Source: Sisyra terminalis
Lineage: Eukaryota > Arthropoda > Insecta > Neuroptera > Sisyridae
Direction of reading: 5' to 3'
Length of the DNA stretch: 64,000 nt
Assembly: GCA_958496175.1 (NCBI GenBank)
Contig: OY292278.1
Location: 5,208,001-5,272,000 of the forward strand
In this document: positions 24,885 through 37,675 of the stretch, piece after piece
Numbering within the stretch: position 1 is the first letter of the stretch
Layout: the number at the start of each line of letters is the position of its first letter
Translations under genes and position numbers: made by a program
Notes under the pieces: model-generated
The model's input: only the letters and a program-made list of their open reading frames with translations
What the model was told of the DNA's origin: nothing
Databases searched by the model: none

Positions 24885-26075
24885 GTTTCATAAAAGGAAA
24901 ATTCGATTGTTAAGAGAACCAATTGAAAAAAAACAACTTCTCTAGAGTTTAAATTTTTGTAAAAAAGCTTTGATAAAACATCACACATTAAAAGTGTGGA
25001 AACACTAGTCAAAAGCATCCCAATCAAAGCTTTCCCTTTCTCTAAATTGAGATGAACTCTAAAATAACAGTAATTTGACCTTTAAAAATAAATTATTTGC
25101 AAAAAAAAACATTATAAAAAAAAATGTCTAAGTAATAAAATTTGAAACGCAGACAAATAATTTGAATATCACACAACAATATGATTGATTAAAGCTCAAA
25201 CGAGTTTTACGAAAATCACATTTTAATGACTTACACAAAAAATTGAATCAATTACATTCATTCCAAGTAAAATATCAATGTATAATTGAAATTAATATCC
25301 TTTTCACATTTAACAATATAGCGCAATTAGAATGGTTCAAACTCCAGACATATAATCCCTTCTTAGTAGTAAAATATTTGGACTTTCCTCCAAAAAAAAA
25401 GAGGTGAAAGCTTTTCAACTTCTTTTAAAGCTCCTAGCACTTTTCAAAATTATTTATCGAGAAAATTTGCACTCTTATTATTTGTCAAGTTTTACTTAAA
25501 TTTAAACAACAGGGGGTAAGATTAACGGTTAATTAAAACTCACCAATAATTGCAAAATTGAAAATTTAAGAAGAAAATGTAGTCCGTTTCTCAATAATTA
25601 TTATTATTTTAAGCTCTAAAAGCTTAGTTTAAAACGTAAATTTTATGTAAAAAATTCTTTCAAACACCTACTTAAAAAATTTTCTAAAGAAAAAGTTATG
25701 CAAACAAATTTAATAACTCAACAAAATTTTTCTACAAATAGCGATAAGAAAGCACAGCTTTTTCAGTCGATAATAAAACGATGATTCTTCTAATACAAAT
25801 CCTTAATTAAATTCAAATCATTTCAATAAAAGTAACGTGTAAATGACATTCAACGACAGCAATAAAGTCTCCAAATTTTCCCTACATCAAATTCAACCCT
25901 CATCAACCCCAACACCCACATCATCCCACATTTTTCAACTTTAAATTCATCGCCATTTGTCGCTAACTTCAAACTGTCATTTCTTCGACTTTTCCACTTG
26001 ATTTTTCCCTCCTTACCTGACAAACTTGTCTTCTACAAAAAAATTTCACGTTAATTAAAAATATGTGACTGACAT
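24885..26075. other. MARS2 intron, no recognisable element
   Basis: AT-rich unique sequence; no exon or repeat identified. Confidence 0.5.
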
Positions 26076-27088
26076 TAGACTGATTCAAAAAAAATGATGA
26101 TTTTTTTCTTAATTATATCGGAAATATTGTTGGGAATAACAAAAAAAAAATGCTGTGAAAGTTTAAGCCCTTTATATTAATTTTAAGAGTTGCCGCATCG
26201 CAAATTTTGATTTTCCATTTAAATAACATGGGAACATTATTCTCTTGCACTTTGGAATTTTATAGCCCACGTTGGTGACAATATTTCGGAATGACCAAGA
26301 TATATTCTTGTAGAAAATTGAACGGTCTACAAAAAAGGTTTCCAACAAATTTTTGATTTATTTCTTCAAAAGTTATTCGAGGTCAAAGTTGAACTAAAAA
26401 GAAATTTTATTGTTTTTTTCAATTTTTTGACGCAACCATCAACTTTATGTCAAAATTTTTATAGGGCATTTTTTGTAGAGCACTTTTTTCCTATAACATA
26501 TCTCTATAAAAGTTTTTGATATTTTTCACAGGTCCTAAGTTATTTAATTAAAATAAAAAAAATAATTTGTATGTTAAAAATATAATAATTCAGGGAATTT
26601 TCAGTTTAATGCAAATAACTTAGGATTTGTAAAAAATATCAAAAACTTTTATAGAGATAAGTTATAGGAAAAAAAATGCTCTACAAAAAATGTTCCATAA
26701 AATTTTCTCATAAAATTGATGGTTGCGTCAAAAAATTGACAAAATATTAAAATATCTCTTTAGTTCAACTTTGACCTCGAATAACTTTTGAAGAAATAAA
26801 TATATCAAAAACTTGTACAAAGACCTTTTTTGTAGATCGTTCAATTTTCTACACGAATATATTTTGGTTATTCCGAAATATTGTCACCAACGTGAACTAT
26901 AAAATTCGAAAGTGCAAGAGAATATTGTTCCTATGTTATTTATATAGAAAATCAAAATTTGCGATGCTGCACCTCTCAATACTTATATTAAGATCTTAAA
27001 CTTTCACAAGATTTTTTTTGGTCATTCCCAATAATATTTTCGATATAATAAAGGAAAAAAAAACTTTCATTTTTTTTGAATCAGTCTA
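26076..27088. mobile_element. Foldback element F1, copy c (complete)
   Basis: TAGACTGATTCAAAAAAAAT at the left and TTTTTTTGAATCAGTCTA at the right, with the same palindromic body as copy b. Confidence 0.8.
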
Positions 27089-27099
27089 ATATATATATT

Positions 27100-27795
27100 G
27101 AGGTTTAATAAGAAGACAATTCAGGTTGTTTAAGATCGATTTTTTTTATTTAATGTTTTTTAATATTCAAATTAGCTAAAAAAAAATCTGTGAAAGTTTT
27201 AGCTCTTAATATTAATATTAAGAGGTACCGCATCGCAATTTTCTATTTTCCATTTAAATAACATGGGAACAATATTCTCTTACACTTTGAAATTTTTTAG
27301 CTCACGTTGGTTACAATATTCCGGAATGACCAAGGTATATTCTTGTAGAAAATTGAACGATTTACAAAAAAGGTTCCGAACAAGTTTTTGATATATTAAT
27401 TCCTTCAAAAGTTATTCGAGGTCAAAATTGAACTAAAGAGAAAGTTTAATTTTTTTTCAATTTTTTGACACAACCATCAATTTTATGAGAAAACTTTATA
27501 GGAGATTTTTTGTAGAACACTTTTGTTCCTATAACTTATATCTATAAAAGTTTTTGATATTTTTCACAGGTCCTAAGTTATTTAATTAAAATAAAAAAAA
27601 ATTTATGTTACAAATATAATAATTTAGGGCATTTTTAGTTTAATGCAAATAACTTAGGATTTGTAAAAAATATCAAAAACTTTTATAGAGATATGTTATA
27701 GAAAAAAAAATGTTCTACAAAAAATTTCCTTCCAATTTTCTCATAAAATTGATGGTTCAAAAAATATTTAAATTTCTCTTTAGTTCAACTTTGAC
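27100..27795. mobile_element. Truncated hammerhead-family repeat plus truncated F1 (copy d)
   Basis: 27100-27180 carries the end of the repeat family found in S28 intron 3 (AATTCAGGTTGTTTAAGATC). It runs straight into an F1 body lacking both F1 termini. Confidence 0.6.
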
Positions 27796-27799
27796 CACT

Positions 27800-28720
27800 T
27801 CTTAAAACCTTTTTACAAATTTAAATGCACCCTGGTTTGTTTCTCAAATTTGGATGTTTTACAGAATTGTTTTTTACAGAATTTGCTTTACGTATCCTGA
27901 AGATGATTTTTAAAGTTGGATTTAGATCCTTCTTTTAGTTTAAGTTTTTTGCAAGCAATTGGCAATTCCATTTTTATGGATCATTAAAATTTAAATAAAG
28001 TAAAATTTCAACGATATATAAATGAAATTTCACCAGGTTTTGTGTTGCAAAAATATGCACCTCTTGATCATTTTATATTAATAAGAATTTTCTGAATCCT
28101 TAAAGTACATTTAGTTTATGTAAACTTTAATTTCATCCTGAATATTATTCTCTAAAATATCGTTATGTTTTAGCCAATTTTCTAAGTATTTAAATAAGTA
28201 TTATTTTGAATATCCCAACTGAATAATAGGTGTTTTGTACTCTTAAACTAGTTGTAAAATTGCTTTTTCTGTTCATTTAACGTAAACAAGGGTTTATTGG
28301 TTCCCTAAAATCCATTTAGTTTCTATTAACTTTAGTGTTCTCCTGGATATTACTCCCGAAAATCTACTCATAAATTTAAATGCAACATTGGTTCTTTCTT
28401 AAATTGTGAATGATTTGATGGTTTTTTTTTCAATGACTTTTCTTTCATTATCTTGGGGAATCTATCTCTTAAGTATTTGTTTTACAATAGGCTTTGCTTA
28501 TCCTGAAGGTTTTCATTGGCTCACCTTTACCTGGATCTAGATCCATTGCCTAGTCCTCTTAATTCAATTAAGAATTGGTGTTTTGGAATTCATGATTTTC
28601 TTGTGATCTTTTATTATTTAAAAATTTGAGCTTCATTTAACGCAGAAGGAAATTCATCAACTTTTAGCCGAATATTCAAAAGATCAACTAATCTGAACTT
28701 GACTTGCAATATATCTTTTT
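27800..28720 (-). repeat. Left arm of a large inverted repeat (interspersed ~0.5-kb units)
   Basis: In reverse complement these units match those at 30116-31420, sharing GAGTACAAAACACCCATTAT-like and CCAAATTTGAG..ATTTAAATTT segments and the block around ATGGATCTAGATCCAGG. Confidence 0.6.
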
Positions 28721-29913
28721 CAACAGTACTTACTTGTTCCATACAGATATGGCTTATAGACTGGGGGCGGTTTATAATTTTTTTGCCGCCACATAAATCA
28801 CGATTGACGTGGTGAACACGTTTTCAAACAAAATTATCCTCTTTACACCATCATCTGCTGTGAATTTCAATGATATATTCCACTTATTTATTCGCAAAAA
28901 AAAACGGTTTAAAAATGAGTCTGTCGTGTTTGTTGCCAGATAGATATCGTATAGATTTATGTTCGAAAAACTGTCGGCATATACGTAGACGCCTCTCCAC
29001 TAGATGTTAATTACGCTTTTGTAAATGATTTATAATTACATTCGAAACAATTTCACACTTATTCACGCATATATTTTGAAATTTCCCGCCACAAAAACCA
29101 CATCAAACTCATATATTAGTTCGTGGCGATTTTATATATTAAAATTTTGATTTTTTTTTTTTGAATAGAATCAAATCAATTGCAATTGGTATAAAATCAG
29201 TAAGACCATATTGGTAGAAATGTATGGTGGGTAAACTTTGCTCTAACAGGATTAGTTGGAAGTACGTGAAATGCATTCAATCTTGGTGCAACACGTTGCA
29301 TATTCACATGCACAAATTAAGTATTATGTGATAGTTGGTGGAAGATCAACGTGGGGAACATAAATCTCCGATAAATTGGAATCCAAAGTACAAAAAAAAA
29401 TATCGATTCCGTTTTCTCTTTGGGCAAATTGAACGCAAAGTGGAAATTATATTCTGATTTTGTGTCGCATTAGTTTCAATTAATGTTGTTTTAATAAATC
29501 TGAAATATGGTTTACATAATAAACAGTAAATTTAGTTATCTGAATTTCGAAATCTAAATTAAGTCGAAGTCAACGACGTATAAACAGCATTCGAAATCAT
29601 ATACATATACACAACACATTACTAATATCGTATGATATGGAGATACAAAGCATGTGGCTTGCTTGGTTCTGATAGGATTGTGCTTCATTTTGCATATGTA
29701 ATACCCCACAATCATCATCCCCCTACGTCATCCACATCTCGTATGTATATCTCCACCATACACATAAATATTAGTATTTCAAATAGGATATTATATTATG
29801 CATACAACTCAAACTAAATGTTCCTGATTTGTAATTATACAATCAAAACACCAAAATTTCAAATGGATTACTCTTTGACAATTTAGTGACAATAAATTAA
29901 AAAGATATATATT
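28721..29913. other. Spacer between large inverted repeats, unique
   Basis: Somewhat less AT-rich than its surroundings, with no recognisable exon, tRNA or transposon termini. Confidence 0.5.
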
Positions 29914-30118
29914 AGACTGATTCAAAAAAAATTATGATTTTTTTTTTCTTAATTATATCGGAAATATTGTTGGGAATAACAAAAAAAAAAATGCTGTGAA
30001 CGTTTAAGCTCTTAATATTAATTTTAAGAGTTGCCGCATCGCAAATTTTGATTTTCCATTTAAATAACATGGCAACAATATTCTCTTGCACTTTGGAATT
30101 TTATAGCACACGTTGGTG
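29914..30118. mobile_element. Foldback element F1, copy e (left ~200 bp only)
   Basis: Begins TTAGACTGATTCAAAAAAA and follows F1 up to the CACGTTGGTGA segment, where it is cut by the adjoining ~0.5-kb repeat. Confidence 0.7.
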
Positions 30119-31430
30119 AGATCCAGGTGTACCAATGATAATCTTAAGGATAACCAAAGCCAATTTTAAAACAAATACTCAGGAGGGAGATTCCCAAAGG
30201 GAATGCAAGAAGAATCATTGAAAAAAACATCATAAATAACTTCCTTTGGCATTTCAGATGGAGTCAAAATCAATGTAGATTATTTTCGAGTTGTGGTGGA
30301 AAGTGGAAGAATTTTTGGATAATCAAAGATCAAGAAGAAATCTTAAATCCCAAATGAACAATTCTAAATTGGTTTGAGAATACTAAATACCCATTATTGA
30401 GTTGGGGTATTCATCAAAGTAATACTTGTTTGAGTACTTGGAATTTAAGGAATATGGAAGAAAATCGCTTTAAAAAATAGAATGAAATTTGGCTATGGAT
30501 TTAGATTCAGTTATAGATCTACCAATGATAACCATCAGGGTAATCAAGCCAATTTTAAAACAATTCCTCTGGAAGAAAATTCCCAAAGGTTATGCTACTA
30601 AAACCATAATAGAAACACCGAAAAAGACTTCCAAATTTGAGCAGAAAACAATGCTCCATTTAAATTTCTAAGTAGATTTCAGGGACCAATATTCAAGGAA
30701 AATTCAAAATTCATAGTAATTGAATCTATTTTAGGGATCCAGTAAATCCTTTTAACGTAAAGTGAAAAAGAAATGCAATTTTAAAATTAGTTTTCGAGTA
30801 CAAAACACCCATTATTTAGTTGGGATGTTCAATAAAGTAATACTTTATTAAATGCTTGCAAAATAGGCCAAAACATGACGTTGGATCCAGATCAAAGGAT
30901 AATTTTCAAGATAAGTATATCAAATTGTGGAACAAAAGCTTAGGAAAATATGTTCCCCAAAATTCTGATAAAACTTATGGCAAAGTTCCATATTTGGGTA
31001 AGAAGTCGTGTTGCATTTAAATATATAAAATATTTTCGGGATCTTTCAGTTTCTTTAAAGGATCCAGTACATCCTTATTAACGTAACAGACCAAGAAATG
31101 TAAATTCCAACAATCGTTGGCATCTTTGGATTACAATAATTGTTGCTATTTTGCAAATTTTTCAACAAATGCAACACCCAAATGATACAAGTCCCGAAAA
31201 ATTGCATTGAAATAAATTAATTCCTCAAAATCATCAATAAAGTTTAATGTCTCTTAAAAAGCGGACATCGGACAAACCGGCTAAAATTTCGATGTTCCAT
31301 GGGAAAGGACAATAAAGTGCAAAGGGTGAAAATAAGTTTAAGAGTATTAAATACTCATTTTGCAATTGAGGTATTCTCTGAAAGCCGGAGTTAGAGGAAA
31401 CTTGGAAAAATTGTTCCCAAATCAAAACTA
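30116..31430 (+). repeat. Right arm of the large inverted repeat (diverged ~0.5-kb units)
   Basis: At least two diverged direct units, marked by TACCAATGATAA, AAGCCAATTTTAAAACAA and GATTCCCAAAGG at about 30127 and 30520, are inverted relative to 27800-28720. An open frame at 30489-30671 falls inside one unit and is not considered a gene. Confidence 0.6.
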
Positions 31431-31828
31431 CAACAGTGATCTTTTCGACTATAACTGGGTGCCTATAAAAATCTTCAACCCCTAAATTTTACTCAAAAAT
31501 CATCCAAAATTGAAATTAATAACGATTAATGCAATAAATTTAAACTTCAAAAAAATTTCATTACAAATTTAAATCAAATCTTCAGAAAATTTGCACTTTT
31601 CATTACTCTTCTAAATTTTCTGGCTGCTGATTAAGAAGCTTAAGATTTAAGCCACCTGAAAGGTCAACAATTTAATCCCTAATCCTAAAATTTCAGATGC
31701 ACTGATAAAATACTTACAGTTTTCAAAATATGTATAACTCTAGTACAAATTGAAATGATACAAGACTCGGGAGGTGTAACAAATTCCCTCCATCCTATCC
31801 CCAAAAAAAAAAGCCCATTCCCACTTAC
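31431..31828. other. MARS2 intron 3' of the WAIPVP exon
   Basis: Unique AT-rich sequence starting, on the minus strand, at the GTAAGT donor at 31828. Nothing else recognised. Confidence 0.5.
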
Positions 31829-32090
31829 TTGAGAATATCTTTACCGACGACATGCACATCGGGCGGCCAGCATGATTGAAAATTAGTGGTGTCGGGATAG
31901 CCTGCCACTGTCAGGTAGTTTACGAGTGCATCCAACCATACGTAAACCGTCTGTTCCCGGTCGACAGGAACGGGAATGGCCCAATGCACTCGGGAACGAG
32001 GACGCGAAATCGATAAATCTGGAATATCACTCTCCACTTCCAGCCAATCCAACAAAATACGTTGAAACTTTTTCGGCCTCACAATGTCCT
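31829..32090 (-). CDS. MARS2: MARS2 exon: catalytic-core segment with [12 protein letters not shown]
   Basis: This 262-nt minus-strand exon reads [20 protein letters not shown], followed by the motifs [31 protein letters not shown] and [18 protein letters not shown] and [10 protein letters not shown] are signature blocks of the Rossmann core of bacterial/mitochondrial MetRS. The compact form without a long zinc-knuckle insertion fits MARS2 rather than the cytosolic enzyme. The acceptor is TTGCAG. The donor GTAAGT begins inside what would otherwise read AAG TAA, so the apparent stop after DILK is intronic. Confidence 0.95.
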
Positions 32091-33460
32091 CTGCAACAGA
32101 AAATAAAATGAATAAAAAAAAAGTATTGCATACAAACATACACAGGTACATAACACAAACATGTAGCCACACATCCAATGCACCATCACTCTCTTTTGTT
32201 TTGGCTTTTTTTTTTAAAAAAAAAACAAGTACCACATTCAAAATGAAACAAAAATACAATGACGAATAATTAAAAAAAAATAAACTACCGAATAGGTACA
32301 ATAAAAATTGAATTTCATATTTAATTAAACAAAAAAAAAATGTTTATATTTTTGTAGATTCACAGTCTAATGTCAATTGATTTTCATTAAAAAAATGCAA
32401 TTAATTAAGCAGTATTATACGCTAGTTCAGTTCCTATGCACTTTGAGAAGAATTGAACAAATTCCTTAAAAAGAAACCTGAAATTATCCAGGAAAAAAGG
32501 AAGAGTAAATAATAGAATCTTCTATCTAGAAAAATTTTGAAAGAAATTTTGATAGAGCATGGTTTACCTACCTAATCCTCTGGAAATAAATGGCAAAAAA
32601 TGCAGAAAAATTTATTTATTGACTTCTTAAAATCAGACGAAAGCTTCACAAAAAATCGATTAATGAACCGAAACTATGAACTATTAAAGTTTTTAATCTT
32701 CCAGCCTCCAAAGCTTTGAATTTTTTTTAACTTTTTAAATTTAGTTATGAATTTCAATAGTAAAAAAATACATTTAGATTGATGTTAAGCCCTGAAGAAG
32801 GAGCCTAAAATTATGTCGATCATTTAGCCGATCATTAAATCATTAATTAGTGCCCAAATATTATTGATCAGTAGTTACAAATAGAAGCAACTTTCGTTGA
32901 AAAATTGAATGTTAAAGAAGAACTATAGCCAATGGAATTGGCTTAAAAGTGACACCAATCTTAACAGAGAAAAGTGCATTTGTCAGACAATTTGTAAATT
33001 GCATTTTAACATAACACATGTGAATAATCCAAAGGTGAATATTTGCATTGATGGAAGATCTATCAAACTGCTATTTTGAATGTTGTCCATCTATTGTGAG
33101 GTCCGGACAAATCTATAACACCAACCACCATCCATAAAAGTTTTTTTAAATATATTTAACAATTTAACTTAATTATTGCACAAAAAGTCAAATTTGTACC
33201 AAAAAATGTATTCATTGTTGTGTAGCCATACATACTGGGCTAGCATTACCAACATTCTATAAGACTAGACATCAGGATCAAACCGGTTAGCTTCTCCGGC
33301 AAATAATCCTTTCCTGCAAAGTGTCTTCCTTGTGAAAAAAGAATTCCAAGGAAGTATTTATATTTACCTTGAAATGCAATTAACTTGCAGAAAGTAAAAC
33401 TGAAATAAAAAAAAAGTATGGTCCTCGAAGGACCAATGAGTAATTCAAAATATAAGGGGC
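32091..33460. repeat. MARS2 intron with segmental duplications
   Basis: The part around 32430-32530 (GAGAAGAATTGAACAAATTC) recurs at about 34590-34690. Otherwise AT-rich intron. Confidence 0.5.
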
Positions 33461-36100
33461 CTTTTAAGGATGATTTTTTGCCCAGGAAAAGTTTGTTTGA
33501 TATGAGAACGGAATTGTGAGGACATATTTCTTATCACGAGAGAGTTTCCTCATTATAACGAATGAAATTGCAAAAAGGATTTTTTTGATATCAGCAAAGA
33601 ATTGTATGGATGGATTTCTTGCCGAAGAAAGGAATCTTGGATAACATTTTTTGTCAAAGGGAAATTCTTTCAATATGAGAAATAATTGCAAGGATGAATA
33701 TCTTACCGACGAAAAAGTTATTCGATATTTGGTAGAATTTTTTGCAAAATGAAGAACATGAAAAAAGAGCTGCATGTCGACATGATTTCTTCCCAAAGAT
33801 GGAATTCTTGGATACCAAAGGAAAATTGCAGTCTCTGGTCAAAAGAAAGTTTCTACGATGTCAAAAAAGTATTGCCGGTAAGGATTTTTGGCAAAAAAAT
33901 AATCGATGGATGCTTAAGGAAAATATCAAATTATCATCTTATGTCTGTGAAAATTTCTTTTTTTCTTTTTGATATGAGGAATAAAAATTGCACGGAGGAT
34001 TTCTTAAGTTCCTTCGATACATGAAAATGATTGCAAAGAAGGATTTTTTACACAGAGAAGGATTTTACGATAATAGGAACGAATTACACGGAAGGATTTC
34101 TTGCCAAAGAAAATAATTTTCGATAGAATAAGTAATTGTTTTAAATTTGACCATAGAATTGGATGGATGGATCTTGTACCAGGCCATGGATTTTTGGATA
34201 CAAAAAGTAAATTGTGACGAAGCATTGTCAATGGAAAGTTTCTTCGATATGAGGGAAAAATTGTTCAGAAGATTTTTTTACTAAAGAAGATTTCTTCGGT
34301 ATAAGAAAAGAATTGTAAAGGAAAAGGTTTTATGCTAGAATTGCATGAAAAGATTTTTTGGACACGAAAGATAAATGTCATTGAAGCTTTTCTGGCCAAA
34401 AGAAATATTTTTCGGTTACATTTTTTCTTCGAAAATTTTTTTCAAGGAAAACTAACTGGATTCCCTGATTTTTGGATATCCTGATGCCTAATGTCTTAGA
34501 AAACTAGTTGAACCTTAAAAAGAATGGCTTCACAACAATGGAATAAATTTAATGTAACAAATTTGCTTCATTGTGCAACAATTATTCAGCCCAGTTCTAT
34601 GCATTTTGAGAAGGATTGACCAAATTTCTTAGAACAAAACCTGAAATTATTAAGGAAGAAAGAATAAATAATGGAATATTTCATCTAAAAAAAGGAATCA
34701 ACGGCTCAGATGTGAACTGTTGGAAGTGAAAATAGAAAAAAATATGGTAACAAATAAAAAATCAACGTAGTCCTCTGGAAATCAATGGCAAAGCATGCAG
34801 AAAAGTTCATTTATTGACTTCTCAAAACCTAATGAAAGCTTAACAAAAAATTGGTTTAAGAACCTAAGCTTAAAACTATTAAAATTTATACTCTCAAGCT
34901 CCAAGCTTCATACATTAGGTTCTGAATTTCAACGATATAAAAATGAGGGAATAAATTAAAAGAACGAAACCTTTACCAAAAAATGTTTCTTCGATATAAA
35001 AAAAGAATTGCAAAGAAAGACTTTTTGCAAAGAAAAAGCTTTTTTAATATGACGAAAAAATTGCATGGAATGATTTCTAGCCAGAGAAATGATTCTTGGA
35101 TACACAAAGTAAATAACGACGAAGCATTGCTTGCCAATGGAAAATTTCTTCGATATGAGGAAAAAATTGTTCGGAGGAATTTTTTACCAAAGATGATTTC
35201 TTCGGCATGAGAAAATAATTGCAAAGGAAAAGGTTTTATGCTAGAATTGCATGAAAAGATTTTTTGGACACGAAAGGTAAATGGCATTGAAGCTTTTCTG
35301 GACAAAGAAAAGTTTCTACGATGTCCAAAAAAAAATATTACCAGTAAGGATTTTTGGCGAAGAAAATAATCGATGGATGCTAAAGGAAAATACCAAATTA
35401 TCATCTTATGTCAGTGAAAATTGTTTTTTTTTTATATGAGGAATAAAATTGCACGGATGATTTCTTAAGCTCCTTCGATATATAAAAATGATTGCAAGGA
35501 AGGATTTCTTAGACAGAGAAAGATCTAACGATAAATGGAAAGAATTACACGAAAGGATTTCTTGCCAAAGAAAAGATTCTTGGATACAAAAAGTAGATCG
35601 CAATGATTTTTGATTAAAAGAAGGTTTTTTCGATATAATAAGTAATTGTTTTTAAATTTGATCACAGAATTGGATGGACAAATCTTTTACCAGGAAATGG
35701 ATTTTTGGATACGAAAAGTAAATTGCGGCGAAGCAGGTCTTATGTCTTCGATATAAGGAAAAAAATTGTAAGGATGAATTTTTTGCCAAAAAAGATTTTT
35801 TCGGTATAAGAAAAAAATTGCAAAGGAAAAGAGGTTGTATGCAAGGAAAGCATTGCATGTAGGATTTTTTGACCACGAAAGGTAAATGGCATTGAAGCTT
35901 TTCTGGCCAAAGGAAAGTTTCTTCGATTGCATTTTTCTTCGAAAATTTTTGCCAGGAAAATTAACCGAATTCACTGAGTTCTGGATACCCTAATGTCTAG
36001 TGTCTTAGAAAGTTAGTTGAATCTTAAAAAGAAAGACATCACAACAATGGAACAAGCTTAAAGTAACAAATTTGCTTCATTGTGCAACAATTATATTCAT
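33460..36100. repeat. Degenerate ~57-bp periodic array within larger duplications
   Basis: Units built from GAATTGCAAGGAT, TTTCTTGCCAAAGAAA and ATTCTTCGATATAAG recur throughout, with spacing of roughly 57 bp. Larger blocks also repeat, for example AGGTTTTATGCTAGAATTGC at about 34325 and 35229, and ACAACAATGGAA..GTAACAAATTTGCTTC at about 34530 and 36045. Both strands keep fairly long open frames because the unit length is near a multiple of three. No protein family is recognised. Confidence 0.65.
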
Positions 36101-36419
36101 AAACCATAACTAAACTAATCAAACAACGTTACGAGTTAAATTGACACATTAGATTGACAAATATCGGAAATAACAAGTTAGTAAATCAATGCAGATATGC
36201 ACTTTTGGACTTGGATAATATGTGTTAAAAGTTTTGTTTAAATGCAATTGTTGTACGTCCATCAAGTAAGTACTTCACTTTTGATAGTTATGGTGTTTTT
36301 TTTTCGTTTGAAATAACCAAAAGAAATATCTTCATAGCTAGCATACTTTTTTTGAAAACACATTAAAGAATTAGAAGAAAAAGCTCGTCTTAAAGAAAAA
36401 GCTCTATTTGGACATTTCT

Positions 36420-37600
36420 CTAATAATAAAGAAAAAATATGCAACTTACGAAGTCTTTTCTTTCGAAGCTCTCAAGTAACAAAAAAACCACGAAATTTCA
36501 ATATTTAGGAAATGACCCCAATTGAGCTTTCCCTTCATATAGCTTTTTCGGGAACTTTAAGAGCTATTAAGATTTTTCTTTTAATATTTTCGAACGAAAA
36601 AAACCTTCAATTATCGGCGCAAAAAAAACGAGATATCAATAAGTAGAAAATGATCCAAATTGGGCTTTTTATTAATATGACTTCTTCCGGGAAAATAAAA
36701 AAAAATATGAAGATTTTTATACATAGAGTTGGACTACGTAGGGTTTTCCTGTAAAATCAGCGAACGATTTTTTTTCCTTTTCCAGAACTTTTAAATGACA
36801 AATAAGCACCAAAATATTCCGCAGTTATTTTTTACCAAATCCAAAAGTGCAGTGACAACTTGTTGGACGTAATTTGTATAAATTAACCGTTAATTTTGAA
36901 AGAGAGTTAAGTCCGTTTCAAGAACAATCCTTATAGTGTAATCATTTTTAACTATTGGAACATAAGATACTAAGGAGGAGGAGGGAATAATTGGCGTTTT
37001 TGTTAAAATCAGTAATTTCTGAAAACTTAGCAGTTAAATAATTAACATACTTTGTTCTAGTTACAAGAAGAAGAATCACCATATAGACCGTTCTTGAAAT
37101 GGAGTTACGTCACTTTCAAAATAAACGCGTCAAATGATATATTACCTGACCAATGCACTTTTCAATGAGACTGCTGTTTCCCTTTTTTAGGATCGCTAAA
37201 TTATTTGAAATATTTTTTTGTTGTAAAAAAATTTATTACCATCTTTAATCGGTATTAAATTTTAAATTTAACATATTCACAATGTTAAAATTGAAAAACT
37301 TTTCATTTGGAAATCAAGCATCAATGTTTAAATTTTTTAAAAGCTCTATTTGAACATTTCTTTAAAAATACAGAAAAAATATGCAATTTACGAAGTCTTT
37401 TATTTCGAAACTCTCAAGTGACCAAAACAACACCAATTAATGGCGTAAAAAAAAAAAACACGAAATTTCAATATTTTGGAAATGGACCAAAGGGAGCTTT
37501 CCCTTAAAAAAACTTTTTTCGGAAATCTAAAAGTTATTATGATTTTTCTATTAGTATTGTCGAACGACAAAAACCACCAATTATCAGCGCAAAAAAAAAC
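36420..37600. repeat. Duplicated intron block, copy 1 (carries a MITE)
   Basis: About 36640-36885 and 37140-37260 together match 38650-38990 (AAATCAGCGAACGATTTT, CCAGAACTTTT, AAATAAGCACCAAAATA, ATGCACTTTTCA). The MITE at 36887-37128 is present only in this copy. Related sequence occurs at 45.75-46.9 kb. Confidence 0.6.
36887..37128. mobile_element. TIR-type MITE (copy 2)
   Basis: Left terminus CCGTTAATTTTGAAAGAGAG, right terminus GTCACTTTCAAAATAAACG. The homologous block at about 38.86 kb lacks it and serves as a natural empty site. Confidence 0.75.
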
Positions 37601-37675
37601 GAGATTTATCAGTTTGGATAAAACGAGATTAATTATTTAGTCATTGATTTGGTGAAATGTTAAGAAAATAGGATT

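Noticed and set aside
31825..32301. 158-codon minus-strand frame as one continuous gene
   Set aside because: Only 31829-32090 is exonic. The N-terminal part is the upstream intron, shown by the TTGCAG acceptor and the loss of MetRS similarity.
34973..35404. 143-codon minus-strand frame as a protein gene
   Set aside because: It is the translation of the ~57-bp periodic array and recurs in other frames of the same repeats.
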